Positions 1 through 8,318 of a DNA stretch of 64,000 nt are shown in pieces; position 1 is the first letter of the stretch, and each line of letters opens with the position of its first letter. The translations under genes and the position numbers were made by a program. The notes below the pieces were generated by a model. That model saw nothing but the letters and a program-made list of their open reading frames with translations, did no database searches and had not been told where the DNA came from. The DNA comes from Candidatus Polarisedimenticolaceae bacterium. GTDB taxonomy: Bacteria > Pseudomonadota > Gammaproteobacteria > Chromatiales > Chromatiaceae. Location of the stretch: contig JAKITT010000003.1 in the NCBI GenBank assembly GCA_021647945.1, forward strand, positions 1-64,000, written 5' to 3'.

Positions 1-289
1 CCTCATAAAGGCCGTAAGGTTTGTCCTCATTAATACGAGACAGATTAGAGCGTGAGAGTTTAGCGCTGCCGAGGTGATAAAGGCGATGCATCTGTGCAGA
101 GATATTCTCAACAATATCACGCAAGCTATTTCGGCCTGATAATTGTGCCATAGAGAGGCTCACGAACTGCGACCAACGGGATGCCGTTCGGAAAGAGCGG
201 CCTGAATGATGCTGTTTTGCAAGGGTCTCAAATTCATGTCTCGGCACAAGTTTTAGTATTTGTGAGAAGATCGTATTACAATGAGCCAT
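1..289 (-). mobile_element. IS4-family (DUF4372-type) transposase, N-terminal part, cut by window edge
   Basis: Reading the minus strand from the ATG at 289-287 gives an uninterrupted frame of 96 codons to the window edge, starting MAHCNTIFSQILKLVPRHEF and containing FRTASRWSQFVSLSMAQLSG and SLRDIV. This is the characteristic N-terminal DUF4372 region of IS4-group transposases, a DNA-binding segment that precedes the DDE catalytic domain. The catalytic part lies outside the window, so it cannot be said whether the copy is intact. The 100 bases upstream (290-400) should hold one end of the element, but I could not define a terminal inverted repeat with only one end visible. Confidence 0.85.
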
Positions 290-411
290 GGTCTGGTTTT
301 CCTTGTTGGTTCAGCAAGTTATAAGCAAACTCATTGTACCAAAATCAGGGGGGATCAGGCCTCTTTACTTACTAGTTAACGGGACAGCAGTGAAATAATA
401 TCTAATGTTAG

Positions 412-627
412 TCACAGATATTTAAAATCTGCAAAATAGTAAGCGCCGAAATATGGAATTATTATTACAAATGATCTTGAACTTGTTTTGATTAGCCGCT
501 TTTCTATCGGCAGTGAATCAAGCATTGCTTTTCTTTTGCTTCTTACCTCCTCACTTTTCCCAATGAGATAGTAAAACAATCCCTTACTAGTGGGATAGAG
601 GAACATTGCAAAGAAAAGATAATCCAA
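412..627 (-). CDS. hypothetical small protein, doubtful
   Basis: A 71-codon frame begins with TTG two bases after the stop of the upstream patatin gene and has hydrophobic stretches near both ends (FFAMFLYPTSKGLFYYL and FVIIIPYFGAYYFA). No clear ribosome binding site is visible and I do not recognise the product. The tight spacing to the patatin gene is the only contextual support. It may equally be chance coding in AT-rich DNA between the transposase and the lipid cluster. If it is not a gene, the interval 290-629 holds nothing else I can identify. Confidence 0.2.
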   Translation of the reverse strand: MDYLFFAMFLYPTSKGLFYYLIGKSEEVRSKRKAMLDSLPIEKRLIKTSSRSFVIIIPYFGAYYFADFKYL

Positions 628-629
628 TT

Positions 630-2105
630 TTATGTACTTTCTTCTCGCCTAACCAACGTTATCTGCTTTTGCCGTGTCAGCAGGCGCTGAGCTAACTTCC
701 ACTTTAGAGCCAGCATTTGCCATATATTGGCCGCCTCTTTGACTTGAATCGATTTGAAGAGCGTCAATAATCCCCACAATGAAACAGTAATGGCCGCCTC
801 ATCATAGTGCGCTTCATGGCCCTCTTTATAGAGCTGTATGTCGATTTTGCTGTGGCAACCCAACAGCATCTGCCAAAAGGGTACAGGGCGTATCTTGCCC
901 ACCAAACGGAGATCAAGCCTATCCACTTCTGTAGAGAGTTCAAATACCGGACCTTCCGCCTCATTGGTTGAGAGAGTGATCTTGCCCGTGGCAGCAGATT
1001 GCTTCTGACAAACCCCATCTAGCGTTATATTGGCAAATAGGGTCAATGGCAGATTGTAGTGCGTAAATGTCGCGGCATTAACACCATACGCCTCTGCTCT
1101 GAGATGAAATTCAAGCGTTGTTTGGTTTTTTGTGATCGCAGTGAAACTTTTGCGCATCACCAATGTGGTGGCCGGCTCCTTCATCATGGTCGCTTGCCAA
1201 TCTAGCTTTACACCCGCTTCATCGCGGTTATGCAAATACTCTTTTGCCTGCTGATAGCCCATATCCACCAGCTCTTGAGCAGTGATCGCCCCACAGTAGA
1301 GATCAGGGTCAAGAGGAATGGGATATGGCGGTTTGATCACATGTAGCTTGATAGGTTTTTTCTGTCCATAGGGCGAATCACCACGCGCTATTCGCTCATT
1401 CAACGCCAAAATTCGATCATACTCCTCTAGTAGTGCTCCATTGGCACTGAGTTCAATCATATGTACATATTGAAGAAACGAGTTCTCTTTAAAGTCATGG
1501 CTGTTGCCGATACACCAGACTAGCCACAGCTCTTCAGCTCCCCGTTTAACCGCCTCCATTAGATTGGCGTCTTTAATCCAGACGCTATCTGTGTACATGT
1601 CGCCATCAATCTCAATCGCGGGCATAAAGATGGGCAGTGAGATACCCGCAATCAGATGAGGCAGGGTGACGTCGGTATGGGCAATGGCCAAATTTTGCTT
1701 AGTAGAGTGGTTACAGACATTGAAGGTCGCTTCACAGCCATGCGCTCGATTTATTTTACTAACATCAATGCCAAGGTGCGGAAACACCTTATCAATAATG
1801 CCATCTGCATCGCCCATCGCTTTTAGCTTGTGCGGTTTGAAATAGTTGACCAACGGCAAAAATGAGACGAAATCACCCATATTGAGGGTACTCCAACGTC
1901 GGCACATCTCAGTCGGTGTCACTCCAGAAAAGAGCATGGCGGTATTCATGGTGCCGCCAGAGGTGCCATCAACATGGCTGTAACTCAGCCCCTCCTCTTC
2001 AAGGGCACGCAGAACTCCCGCTTGGTAGGCGACACGCATGCCGCCTCCCGCCAGAATCAGCGCGCGTTTCGACGTCGAATCATTGGACTGTTGGTTGAGT
2101 AACAT
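630..2105 (-). CDS. patatin-like phospholipase
   Basis: This 491-residue protein has the patatin fold signature at its N-terminus: the glycine-rich oxyanion loop AGGGMRVAYQAG (residues 19-30), the nucleophile elbow GTSGG with Ser49, and a downstream IDGDMYTDS segment whose Asp167-Gly168 fits the catalytic DG motif. Ser-Asp dyad enzymes of this type hydrolyse acyl ester bonds of phospholipids. No signal peptide is visible, so action at the cytoplasmic membrane face is expected. The C-terminal half (about 310-490) is not the catalytic domain and is not recognised. It overlaps the 3' end of the upstream membrane-protein gene by 26 bases and closes the lipid cluster that runs from 9350 down to here. 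Confidence 0.85.
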   Translation of the reverse strand: MLLNQQSNDSTSKRALILAGGGMRVAYQAGVLRALEEEGLSYSHVDGTSGGTMNTAMLFSGVTPTEMCRRWSTLNMGDFVSFLPLVNYFKPHKLKAMGDADGIIDKVFPHLGIDVSKINRAHGCEATFNVCNHSTKQNLAIAHTDVTLPHLIAGISLPIFMPAIEIDGDMYTDSVWIKDANLMEAVKRGAEELWLVWCIGNSHDFKENSFLQYVHMIELSANGALLEEYDRILALNERIARGDSPYGQKKPIKLHVIKPPYPIPLDPDLYCGAITAQELVDMGYQQAKEYLHNRDEAGVKLDWQATMMKEPATTLVMRKSFTAITKNQTTLEFHLRAEAYGVNAATFTHYNLPLTLFANITLDGVCQKQSAATGKITLSTNEAEGPVFELSTEVDRLDLRLVGKIRPVPFWQMLLGCHSKIDIQLYKEGHEAHYDEAAITVSLWGLLTLFKSIQVKEAANIWQMLALKWKLAQRLLTRQKQITLVRREEST

Positions 2106-2529
2106 GGTGATAGACCGATAGGTGGTTATTTTTGATCGTTAACCAGAAGGCAAACATTACGAAAAATGAGAGCAGATCAAAACCGGCCACAGCCAATGCA
2201 AGCGAGCTGAAGAGGCCATTGCTGACGCCGATTGCAACAGCAAATGCCGCGCCTAATTTCTGAAATGTGCACCACAGGATAGCGGTAGGCGACTGCGACT
2301 CGGTACTCAGTGCATGTACCACCAAGCCACCAAATAACACCATAAACATACCGATAATGGCAAATGAGTGATTACCACCAGCGCTCTGTTCACTGTCACT
2401 GATAATGCTTAATACTAGGTCAGGTTTTATCATCTGGCCAAGACCACTAAAAATAGTGATGACACCAATAAAAAAAACCATTTTTAGTAGGAGTTGATTG
2501 CTGTTCATAGTCATTTTTTTATCGTCCAT
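2080..2529 (-). CDS. four-helix membrane protein of unknown function
   Basis: The 149-residue product has about four hydrophobic helices (residues about 13-32, 55-75, 90-110 and 112-130) and no catalytic motif that I recognise. Its start codon is immediately adjacent to the stop of the preceding membrane-protein gene (2530), and its 3' end overlaps the patatin gene, so it is almost certainly co-translated with both. Together with its upstream neighbour it may form a small integral membrane module serving the lipid or sterol-related enzymes of this cluster. That role is inferred from gene order only. Confidence 0.65.
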   Translation of the reverse strand: MDDKKMTMNSNQLLLKMVFFIGVITIFSGLGQMIKPDLVLSIISDSEQSAGGNHSFAIIGMFMVLFGGLVVHALSTESQSPTAILWCTFQKLGAAFAVAIGVSNGLFSSLALAVAGFDLLSFFVMFAFWLTIKNNHLSVYHHVTQPTVQ

Positions 2530-3027
2530 TTAATCAGATAATTTCTCAAGCAAGTCACCTTTACTGAAAAAATAATAGAGAATTATCAACCACATAGCAG
2601 TCATAATGAGCGCTCTCAAGTCATTGTAAAACATCCAACTTTCAAGCTGACTCTTTAAAGCGGCGGCTTGCAGCGTGGAGGTTTCAATATTGGCCATAAT
2701 GCTCTCATTAATAGGGCGTATTAAAAAATAGCCCACCATCATCATCAGCAGCAAACTGGCGTAGGCAAGAATGGCAGGCCAGCGCTGTTTTGTTTGCCAC
2801 TCCATGTAGACCATCACCAACCCCGCAATTAACATCAACGGCACCACGATGGTAAAAAAATCGGTCGCTGCATTGACCGGCACCATAAAATGGCCCTGCA
2901 CTGACGCTGGGGTGATGCTTGCCCAACTGGGGTAGAAGATAAAATGGAGTGACCAGAGCAGGCCAACATAGATGGATGTCCCCCAAAAATAGTAGCCGTG
3001 GTTCACTGCCAGTAATCTGTTTTTCAT
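2530..3027 (-). CDS. DUF1772-like four-helix membrane protein
   Basis: The 165-residue product has four predicted helices: YYFWGTSIYVGLLWSLHFIF near the N-terminus, then about 54-73, 85-103 and 138-155. A HFIFYPSW stretch and a loop with a small acidic and polar patch resemble DUF1772-type membrane proteins, whose function is unknown. The start ATG is preceded by AGGGGAAGG, a strong ribosome binding site. A MITE-like repeat (3058-3180) separates it from the upstream GMC oxidoreductase gene, so transcription from that gene may or may not read through. Confidence 0.65.
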   Translation of the reverse strand: MKNRLLAVNHGYYFWGTSIYVGLLWSLHFIFYPSWASITPASVQGHFMVPVNAATDFFTIVVPLMLIAGLVMVYMEWQTKQRWPAILAYASLLLMMMVGYFLIRPINESIMANIETSTLQAAALKSQLESWMFYNDLRALIMTAMWLIILYYFFSKGDLLEKLSD

Positions 3028-3057
3028 ACCTTCCCCTGTTGCTCTCTTTAATCTTTA

Positions 3058-3180
3058 ATAAGGGGTATCCACTCCATTGGCCTAATATGGCCGTAGATGC
3101 ACATTCATCTGCACGTTCGGCTGGTCGCATAAATGCGACCCTACACGAGCATAAAGTGCCTGGAGTGGATACCCCCTTAT
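3058..3180. repeat. short element with 19-20 bp terminal inverted repeats
   Basis: The ends ATAAGGGGTATCCACTCCA (3058-3076) and TGGAGTGGATACCCCCTTAT (3161-3180) are inverted copies that differ by one inserted base. Between them lie two smaller palindromes, one around 3092-3115 and GGTCGCATAAATGCGACC at about 3123-3140. The first 25 or so bases and the central GTGCACATTCAT-type hairpin recur at 10686-10744. It has no coding capacity and behaves like a MITE or composite REP element inserted between two lipid-cluster genes. Confidence 0.7.
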
Positions 3181-3185
3181 CTTTA

Positions 3186-4853
3186 TTAGGCTAATTCAGC
3201 TTTGCTAGCTGCTTCTATCTCACTAGCTTTTTTATCTGTCTGCTCCGCTGTTTTAGCGGATTGTGCAATGATAATTTGGGTGGCACGTTCAGATATTGCA
3301 GTAATCGTCCGCGATGGGTTTAAACCGAGCGCTCTAGGTATCACCGAGCCATCCATCACATATAAACCGGGGTAGTGAAACACTTCACACTTATGATCAA
3401 CCACGCCATCATTCTCATTGGTGCCCATATTGCAGCCACCCAGCGGGTGCGGGGTAATAATGTTCTTAAACAAGGTCCAGGTGGGTGGAACCAGTGGAAT
3501 AGCGTTGGTCACCTCAGAGAGTTTGCGATGCAAGCTCGCCATTGCTGCATAGACTCCTTCTGAACGGCGATAATCCCAATCCATCTTCAAGCAACGTTTC
3601 CATGGCGCATACCAATATCGCCCCAGATACATACGCCCATCAGGAACATCCTGTGCTTGACCAAACCAAACCATAACGGGTTTGAATGGATCTCTATTAC
3701 GAATATTCTTTGCAAAGGCCTGTATTAGTGGATATTTGCGGGTAGCAAAGAATTTAAACAGCGGGTTTTTTAACTTCTCTTCGAGATAGTTACCCAGCAC
3801 ATCTGGTATGCCACCATCCTCTACAAAGAGCCTTCTACCCTCAAATTTTCCATCCAATAGATCAATTGAGCTGGAGATGGTTGGGCCTTGGGTCGGTGAT
3901 ACATCTCGTCCATCCTGATGTATCGCAGGTGTTACAAAATCACCATTAGCACTCCAGCCTAAGCCAAGCCTGCGACTGATATGGGGCAGTGTTTGATGCT
4001 CATCTCGACTTCTGAGTAACAACTCTGTTGAGCCTAATGAACCCGCAGCAAGAATCACTTTTTGGGCGGTAAAGCTGCCGGGAGTCTTCTCACCATCAAC
4101 CAGTTGATCATAAAAAACCCGGTAACCCGCTGAGGTGGGTTCAATATGAGAGACAACGTGTAGTGGTTTAATCTCTGCACCATGGCTCTCGGCGACGGCG
4201 AGATAGTTAAGATCTAACGTATTTTTAGCTTTAACTTGGCAGCCAATGTCGCAATTTGCACAGTGGACACAGGTGCCCTGCTCTTGCCCTTGATCATTGA
4301 CCCACTTGACCGATTTATTGTCGTTGAATGGATCATTTTGGTCGTAACTCCACTCAGCATTGAAGGTGACCGCCAGATCAACTTTCTCATGCCGATCGGC
4401 ATAACCAAGGCGCTCTGCCGCATCACGCATCACTCGAAAACGTTCTGGCAGCTGATTATCTGGAATCGTCTGCACATTGAGCATCTTGCCGACAATATCG
4501 TAGTAGGGTTTTAGTTCATCATAGGTGATCTCCACTGGCCACCCATGCTCAAAAACCTTCGGTTTGGCTTCAATGGAGACGCTGGCATAGATTAATGAGC
4601 CGCCCCCCACACCCGCACACTGAGCAACCGTCATATCACCGAAAAAGCGGACATCTATCCAGCCGTTTTGGTTCTCTGGTTCATCAACATCCCATGTCCA
4701 GGCATCACCGATCTCACGCGGGTAATCCTCTGGCAGCCAACGGCGTCCACGCTCCAACACCAGCACCTTTTTGCCCGCCTCACTCAATCGACAAGCACTG
4801 GCAGCACCGCCAAAGCCACTGCCAATAACAATGACGTCATATTGATTTTCCAT
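3186..4853 (-). CDS. GMC-family FAD oxidoreductase, cholesterol-oxidase-like
   Basis: The 555-residue enzyme has the N-terminal dinucleotide-binding motif VIVIGSGFGGAASA (7-20) with LVLERG at the second strand end, and the C-terminal GMC signature PHPLGGCNMG followed by GLYVMDGSVIPRALGLNPS. These contain the His and Asn expected at the active site for oxidising an alcohol substrate. It has no TAT or Sec signal, so it is cytoplasmic or membrane-peripheral. A four-cysteine motif (Cys195, 198, 201, 205; C-x2-C-x2-C-x3-C) interrupts the substrate domain and could bind a metal or Fe-S cluster. The neighbours (alpha/beta hydrolase, acetoacetate-decarboxylase-like protein, patatin) suggest a lipid or sterol-like substrate; the actual substrate is unknown. 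Confidence 0.85.
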   Translation of the reverse strand: MENQYDVIVIGSGFGGAASACRLSEAGKKVLVLERGRRWLPEDYPREIGDAWTWDVDEPENQNGWIDVRFFGDMTVAQCAGVGGGSLIYASVSIEAKPKVFEHGWPVEITYDELKPYYDIVGKMLNVQTIPDNQLPERFRVMRDAAERLGYADRHEKVDLAVTFNAEWSYDQNDPFNDNKSVKWVNDQGQEQGTCVHCANCDIGCQVKAKNTLDLNYLAVAESHGAEIKPLHVVSHIEPTSAGYRVFYDQLVDGEKTPGSFTAQKVILAAGSLGSTELLLRSRDEHQTLPHISRRLGLGWSANGDFVTPAIHQDGRDVSPTQGPTISSSIDLLDGKFEGRRLFVEDGGIPDVLGNYLEEKLKNPLFKFFATRKYPLIQAFAKNIRNRDPFKPVMVWFGQAQDVPDGRMYLGRYWYAPWKRCLKMDWDYRRSEGVYAAMASLHRKLSEVTNAIPLVPPTWTLFKNIITPHPLGGCNMGTNENDGVVDHKCEVFHYPGLYVMDGSVIPRALGLNPSRTITAISERATQIIIAQSAKTAEQTDKKASEIEAASKAELA

Positions 4854-4857
4854 ACGC

Positions 4858-6687
4858 TTATCCAGTTGATTTCGTGTTAATGGTGATAGGTGTCTCTATG
4901 AGATGGGCATACTCTTGAACGGTTCTGGCAGATGTTGATACAAACCATGTTTCACCATCCTTCGCCCCCTCATTTAGCTTCCACTTTTCATCAACCGTTT
5001 TAATACCCATGGGGTAGAGCGTAAGTTGCCCGTCACTGTTGATATGGAAGCGGATAAAGTTTTTATAGTCTGCAATAGCATTGCTGGAAAAGGCCGCCTC
5101 TGCATGATAGTTAAATAGATAGTTGGTGAGGTATAGATAGACCCCCATCAACATGCCTGCAAAAATGCCTGTAAATAGCGTGATCTCAATGGCAAGCAGC
5201 AACGGATGCCAGGGTGAGGTCAATGCCACACCTAAGCCGATATTCACTTTTGTATAGAACACCAGAAGAGTAAGCATCAAACCAAATTGAAGCAGGCCAT
5301 GTGTAGTGCCTACAATCAGCTGGCCCGCTAGCATTTTGTTTTTATTTTTATCAGGAAATGGTTGACAAAAAGCAGTCAAACTACCGATGTAGACCATAAG
5401 ACAGAGTGCACTCAATGGGCTATCCAACATCTGGCAAAGGTAGCTGCCAAATGCAGTAAAAGGCATCAACAAACCAATATCAATTTGACTTAACTCGGCT
5501 AAAAAATCATAGCCTAAACTAAGACTCTCACTCTGAATCACCCAGCATGAAACAGCTGCAATCAGGCCAAACATTAGGCTCATCTTGTAGTTTTTGTAGA
5601 AAAACAGAAAGTTGCCTAGTAACAACGATTTTGAAGTTGCCTTATCTGGAAAAACTGCACCATCACTCATTGAATAGGTCGATGTGCTCTCTTCTTCCTT
5701 AACATCAATTTCATCAGGCAACGCATGTGTGCCATGAAGAAAAGCCCCCCCTCCACCTGCGGTCACATATTGCCTGCTATCATCCGCATTGGAGTATCGG
5801 GCGTAGTGATGCAGATCGCCCGCAATGTTGACGTAGATGGTGGCCCCTTTGCAACGGATGCGCTTCTCTATGAAGGTGATATTTTCGCTCTCAGACTTTC
5901 CCGTCAAACTATCCATCAGCCAAGAGGGTGTTGCAGAGGCGAAAATAACCCTATCACCCGACTCAAAATTGGCAATAATTTCATCAAAATAGTCGACTTG
6001 CGGCTTATCTAAATCTGAACCTAACTGAATATCAACGGCGAAGAGCCACCAACGATGAGGAAGTTGAAGCGCAAAATAGCTTCTGGACTGTTCTGTTTTC
6101 CAGCCGCCAATCCAACGCTCTTGACAGAAGAGACGAGTAAAACTGGTTAAACCATCATACCAATCATGGTTACCGGGCAACGCAAACAGACGGGGTGCCT
6201 TCTTTTCATGCTCAACCCAGGGCAGCGCTGAACGATAGGGACCTTCGGTACGATCACGATAGGCATCTCTGCTCGCAACTGGATAGACCTCATCACCGCC
6301 CATGACCAATAGGCTGCCACGCTTAGTATCGTAGCTCTTTTTGTCTCCATCCGTGACGGTGAGGGTTGGCTCAGCAAGCAGCTTGGCGACGGTGTAGGTT
6401 GAATCCCAACCATCACCCAAGTCCGCCACATAATCGAACCAGATCTCCTCTCCGCCAGAGTAGTCGAACTGCTTTGGCTTTTTTAGTGCGGCTTGCAGTT
6501 CACGTTTGTCGGCATACTGACCAAACAGAAAAGAGATGACTACTCGCGCAGCGATCATGATTAAATTGCTCGGTATAAACCAACTTACCATTAGCATTTT
6601 ATAGTTAAAGCCTAACGCCTCATGCGATTCATCTTTGGGTATTGATGGTGCCTGAGAGGTCGTTTGACACTGTTTATCTTGATCCAC
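4858..6687 (-). CDS. membrane-bound calcineurin-like metallophosphoesterase
   Basis: The 609-residue protein has one N-terminal membrane helix (about 31-56), a metallophosphoesterase domain and a C-terminal bundle of four or more helices (about 370-530). Visible metal-binding motifs are DLGD, MGGDEVYP, ALPGNHDWYDGL and AGDLHHYARY, in the order expected for the family (motif I is DxGD rather than the commoner DxH). It probably hydrolyses a phosphoester close to the membrane surface. It ends five bases before the start of the GMC oxidoreductase gene, so the two are probably co-transcribed. Substrate not determinable from sequence. Confidence 0.8.
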   Translation of the reverse strand: MDQDKQCQTTSQAPSIPKDESHEALGFNYKMLMVSWFIPSNLIMIAARVVISFLFGQYADKRELQAALKKPKQFDYSGGEEIWFDYVADLGDGWDSTYTVAKLLAEPTLTVTDGDKKSYDTKRGSLLVMGGDEVYPVASRDAYRDRTEGPYRSALPWVEHEKKAPRLFALPGNHDWYDGLTSFTRLFCQERWIGGWKTEQSRSYFALQLPHRWWLFAVDIQLGSDLDKPQVDYFDEIIANFESGDRVIFASATPSWLMDSLTGKSESENITFIEKRIRCKGATIYVNIAGDLHHYARYSNADDSRQYVTAGGGGAFLHGTHALPDEIDVKEEESTSTYSMSDGAVFPDKATSKSLLLGNFLFFYKNYKMSLMFGLIAAVSCWVIQSESLSLGYDFLAELSQIDIGLLMPFTAFGSYLCQMLDSPLSALCLMVYIGSLTAFCQPFPDKNKNKMLAGQLIVGTTHGLLQFGLMLTLLVFYTKVNIGLGVALTSPWHPLLLAIEITLFTGIFAGMLMGVYLYLTNYLFNYHAEAAFSSNAIADYKNFIRFHINSDGQLTLYPMGIKTVDEKWKLNEGAKDGETWFVSTSARTVQEYAHLIETPITINTKSTG

Positions 6688-6759
6688 AGTTTTTCCTTAA
6701 CTCAATGGTGTAGTAGCGCTCTATCTAATCGACAGATTGAACCTCAATTTCATTTATGG

Positions 6760-8274
6760 TCACGGCTCTTTAGGGCCATAAACATCCCATAACTCGCCCA
6801 TGAAGAAACGGCCAAACTTACTCAACGCTTTGTATGATTCCACTGTAGATTCAGCGTTGATAGTCCTAAAGGTGCCCGTCATTACTATGAGATCAGTCAC
6901 TCCGAGTGACAAGATACCAGCACCAACCTGTTTGCCTCTTGCATTAGTACCTTCATAGAGACGAGTAAATAGTGTGGTGGTATCGGACCAGAGATCAAAC
7001 CCAGGATCATCTCTTACCTCTTTACGACCGGCAAGATAGTACGCTTGGCCATTGTGGGTGAATCCAAACTCATAGACCATATATTTCATCTCTGGGCAAT
7101 CGGTGGGGCTAAATAGATTGAAGACACCGCTTGTAGACACTATACCTTTACCAAACGGGGTGAAATCGATCACTCCTGTAATAGTTCCACAATGCTCAGG
7201 ATCGCCAATAAAACGTTCCATATCCTCAATTCTTATAGTGGCGTGCATCGCTAAAATATTGCCGGTTGCTCGCCCTTTTTTTGCCCCTTCTACAGGGTCA
7301 TCTTCACCCCGTACGAAACCGCCTGCCATGGTCTCTGAAAAGGTAACACCCGCTGAGCCAGAAACTCCACTGACCTCATCCATCTCACTCTCTTCAACAA
7401 CCGGGGGTGGTGGCCAATCTTCACCATAGCCCAGTGGGTGGGTGGTCTCCAGCCCCTCCGGCGTCTCAGCTACCTTCTCTTTTGAGGTCAAAAACCAAGA
7501 CTCAAGATGGTCATCTAAATTGCCTTCAAAAGAGGGCAAAAAGGTGGTGATCATTGGGTTTTTTGCGATATCAAGATCCTTAAGCCACGCTACACGGGGG
7601 TGATCACCAATAATCAACTGCGCCTGCGCCGCATTCTTGCTGCCAAAGGTAAAACCCAATTTGGCCTTAACGTAGACATATGACTTCACCAGCATGCCGC
7701 GAAAGGCACAGTAGTTAACTGCCCCAATATTGACGGGTAGCCACGCCATTCCAGGTTTTGGGATCACCACTTTAACCGCAAGCTCACCATCGAGATCGTA
7801 CTGCGCACTCACCGTCTCTTGCTTGATAATAAAATTGAGGCTCTGTTGATGTTTAGGCATACCCCATATCCCACGGCCGCCCTTAACAGAGATCTCTGAG
7901 CTGACCGGCAGGTCAATAACACACTGCCCCATATTGAATGTTTTCATGAATATGGCCGGCAGCAGACGAGGTGCCGGTTTTGGTCCATGGGTACAAGCGA
8001 TTGAGATGCTGTACTCAATATATTTGCCTATATCGGTGTTGCGATAGTCGATAACGGCCAGCACCAACACAGCACGGCCATTGAGTAGACGCAGCGGATG
8101 CAGCTCATCGCTCACCATGTATCTGTTGGCCTTGTCGGCATCAATCGAGTAGAGGGAGATAAAGGCGGGTGAGTCTGTACTATTAACTGGCAACACATAT
8201 GAAATGCCATCAACCTGCGCATGACGCCCGGCCAATCGCTTGATTCGTTTTTTTGCACTGTCAAAAAATAGCAT
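6760..8274 (-). CDS. acetoacetate-decarboxylase-fold protein with C-terminal extension
   Basis: Residues about 1-260 resemble the acetoacetate decarboxylase (ADC) superfamily. The segment KGGRGIWGMPKH at about 131-142 corresponds to the ADC lysine motif, with Lys141 in the position of the Schiff-base lysine, but the usual second lysine is replaced by His. A second domain (about 320-504) with repeated Gly-rich beta-type segments such as GTITGVIDFTPFGKG is unlike ADC and resembles the regions that accompany GMC oxidases in multi-domain sterol-oxidase-like proteins. At 504 residues it is about twice the usual ADC length. Between the alpha/beta hydrolase and phosphoesterase genes it probably acts in the same lipid pathway. 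Confidence 0.65.
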   Translation of the reverse strand: MLFFDSAKKRIKRLAGRHAQVDGISYVLPVNSTDSPAFISLYSIDADKANRYMVSDELHPLRLLNGRAVLVLAVIDYRNTDIGKYIEYSISIACTHGPKPAPRLLPAIFMKTFNMGQCVIDLPVSSEISVKGGRGIWGMPKHQQSLNFIIKQETVSAQYDLDGELAVKVVIPKPGMAWLPVNIGAVNYCAFRGMLVKSYVYVKAKLGFTFGSKNAAQAQLIIGDHPRVAWLKDLDIAKNPMITTFLPSFEGNLDDHLESWFLTSKEKVAETPEGLETTHPLGYGEDWPPPPVVEESEMDEVSGVSGSAGVTFSETMAGGFVRGEDDPVEGAKKGRATGNILAMHATIRIEDMERFIGDPEHCGTITGVIDFTPFGKGIVSTSGVFNLFSPTDCPEMKYMVYEFGFTHNGQAYYLAGRKEVRDDPGFDLWSDTTTLFTRLYEGTNARGKQVGAGILSLGVTDLIVMTGTFRTINAESTVESYKALSKFGRFFMGELWDVYGPKEP

Positions 8275-8318
8275 GGGCTATATGTCCTCTTTAGGGATGC
8301 GGTATAAAAATGGTGGCT

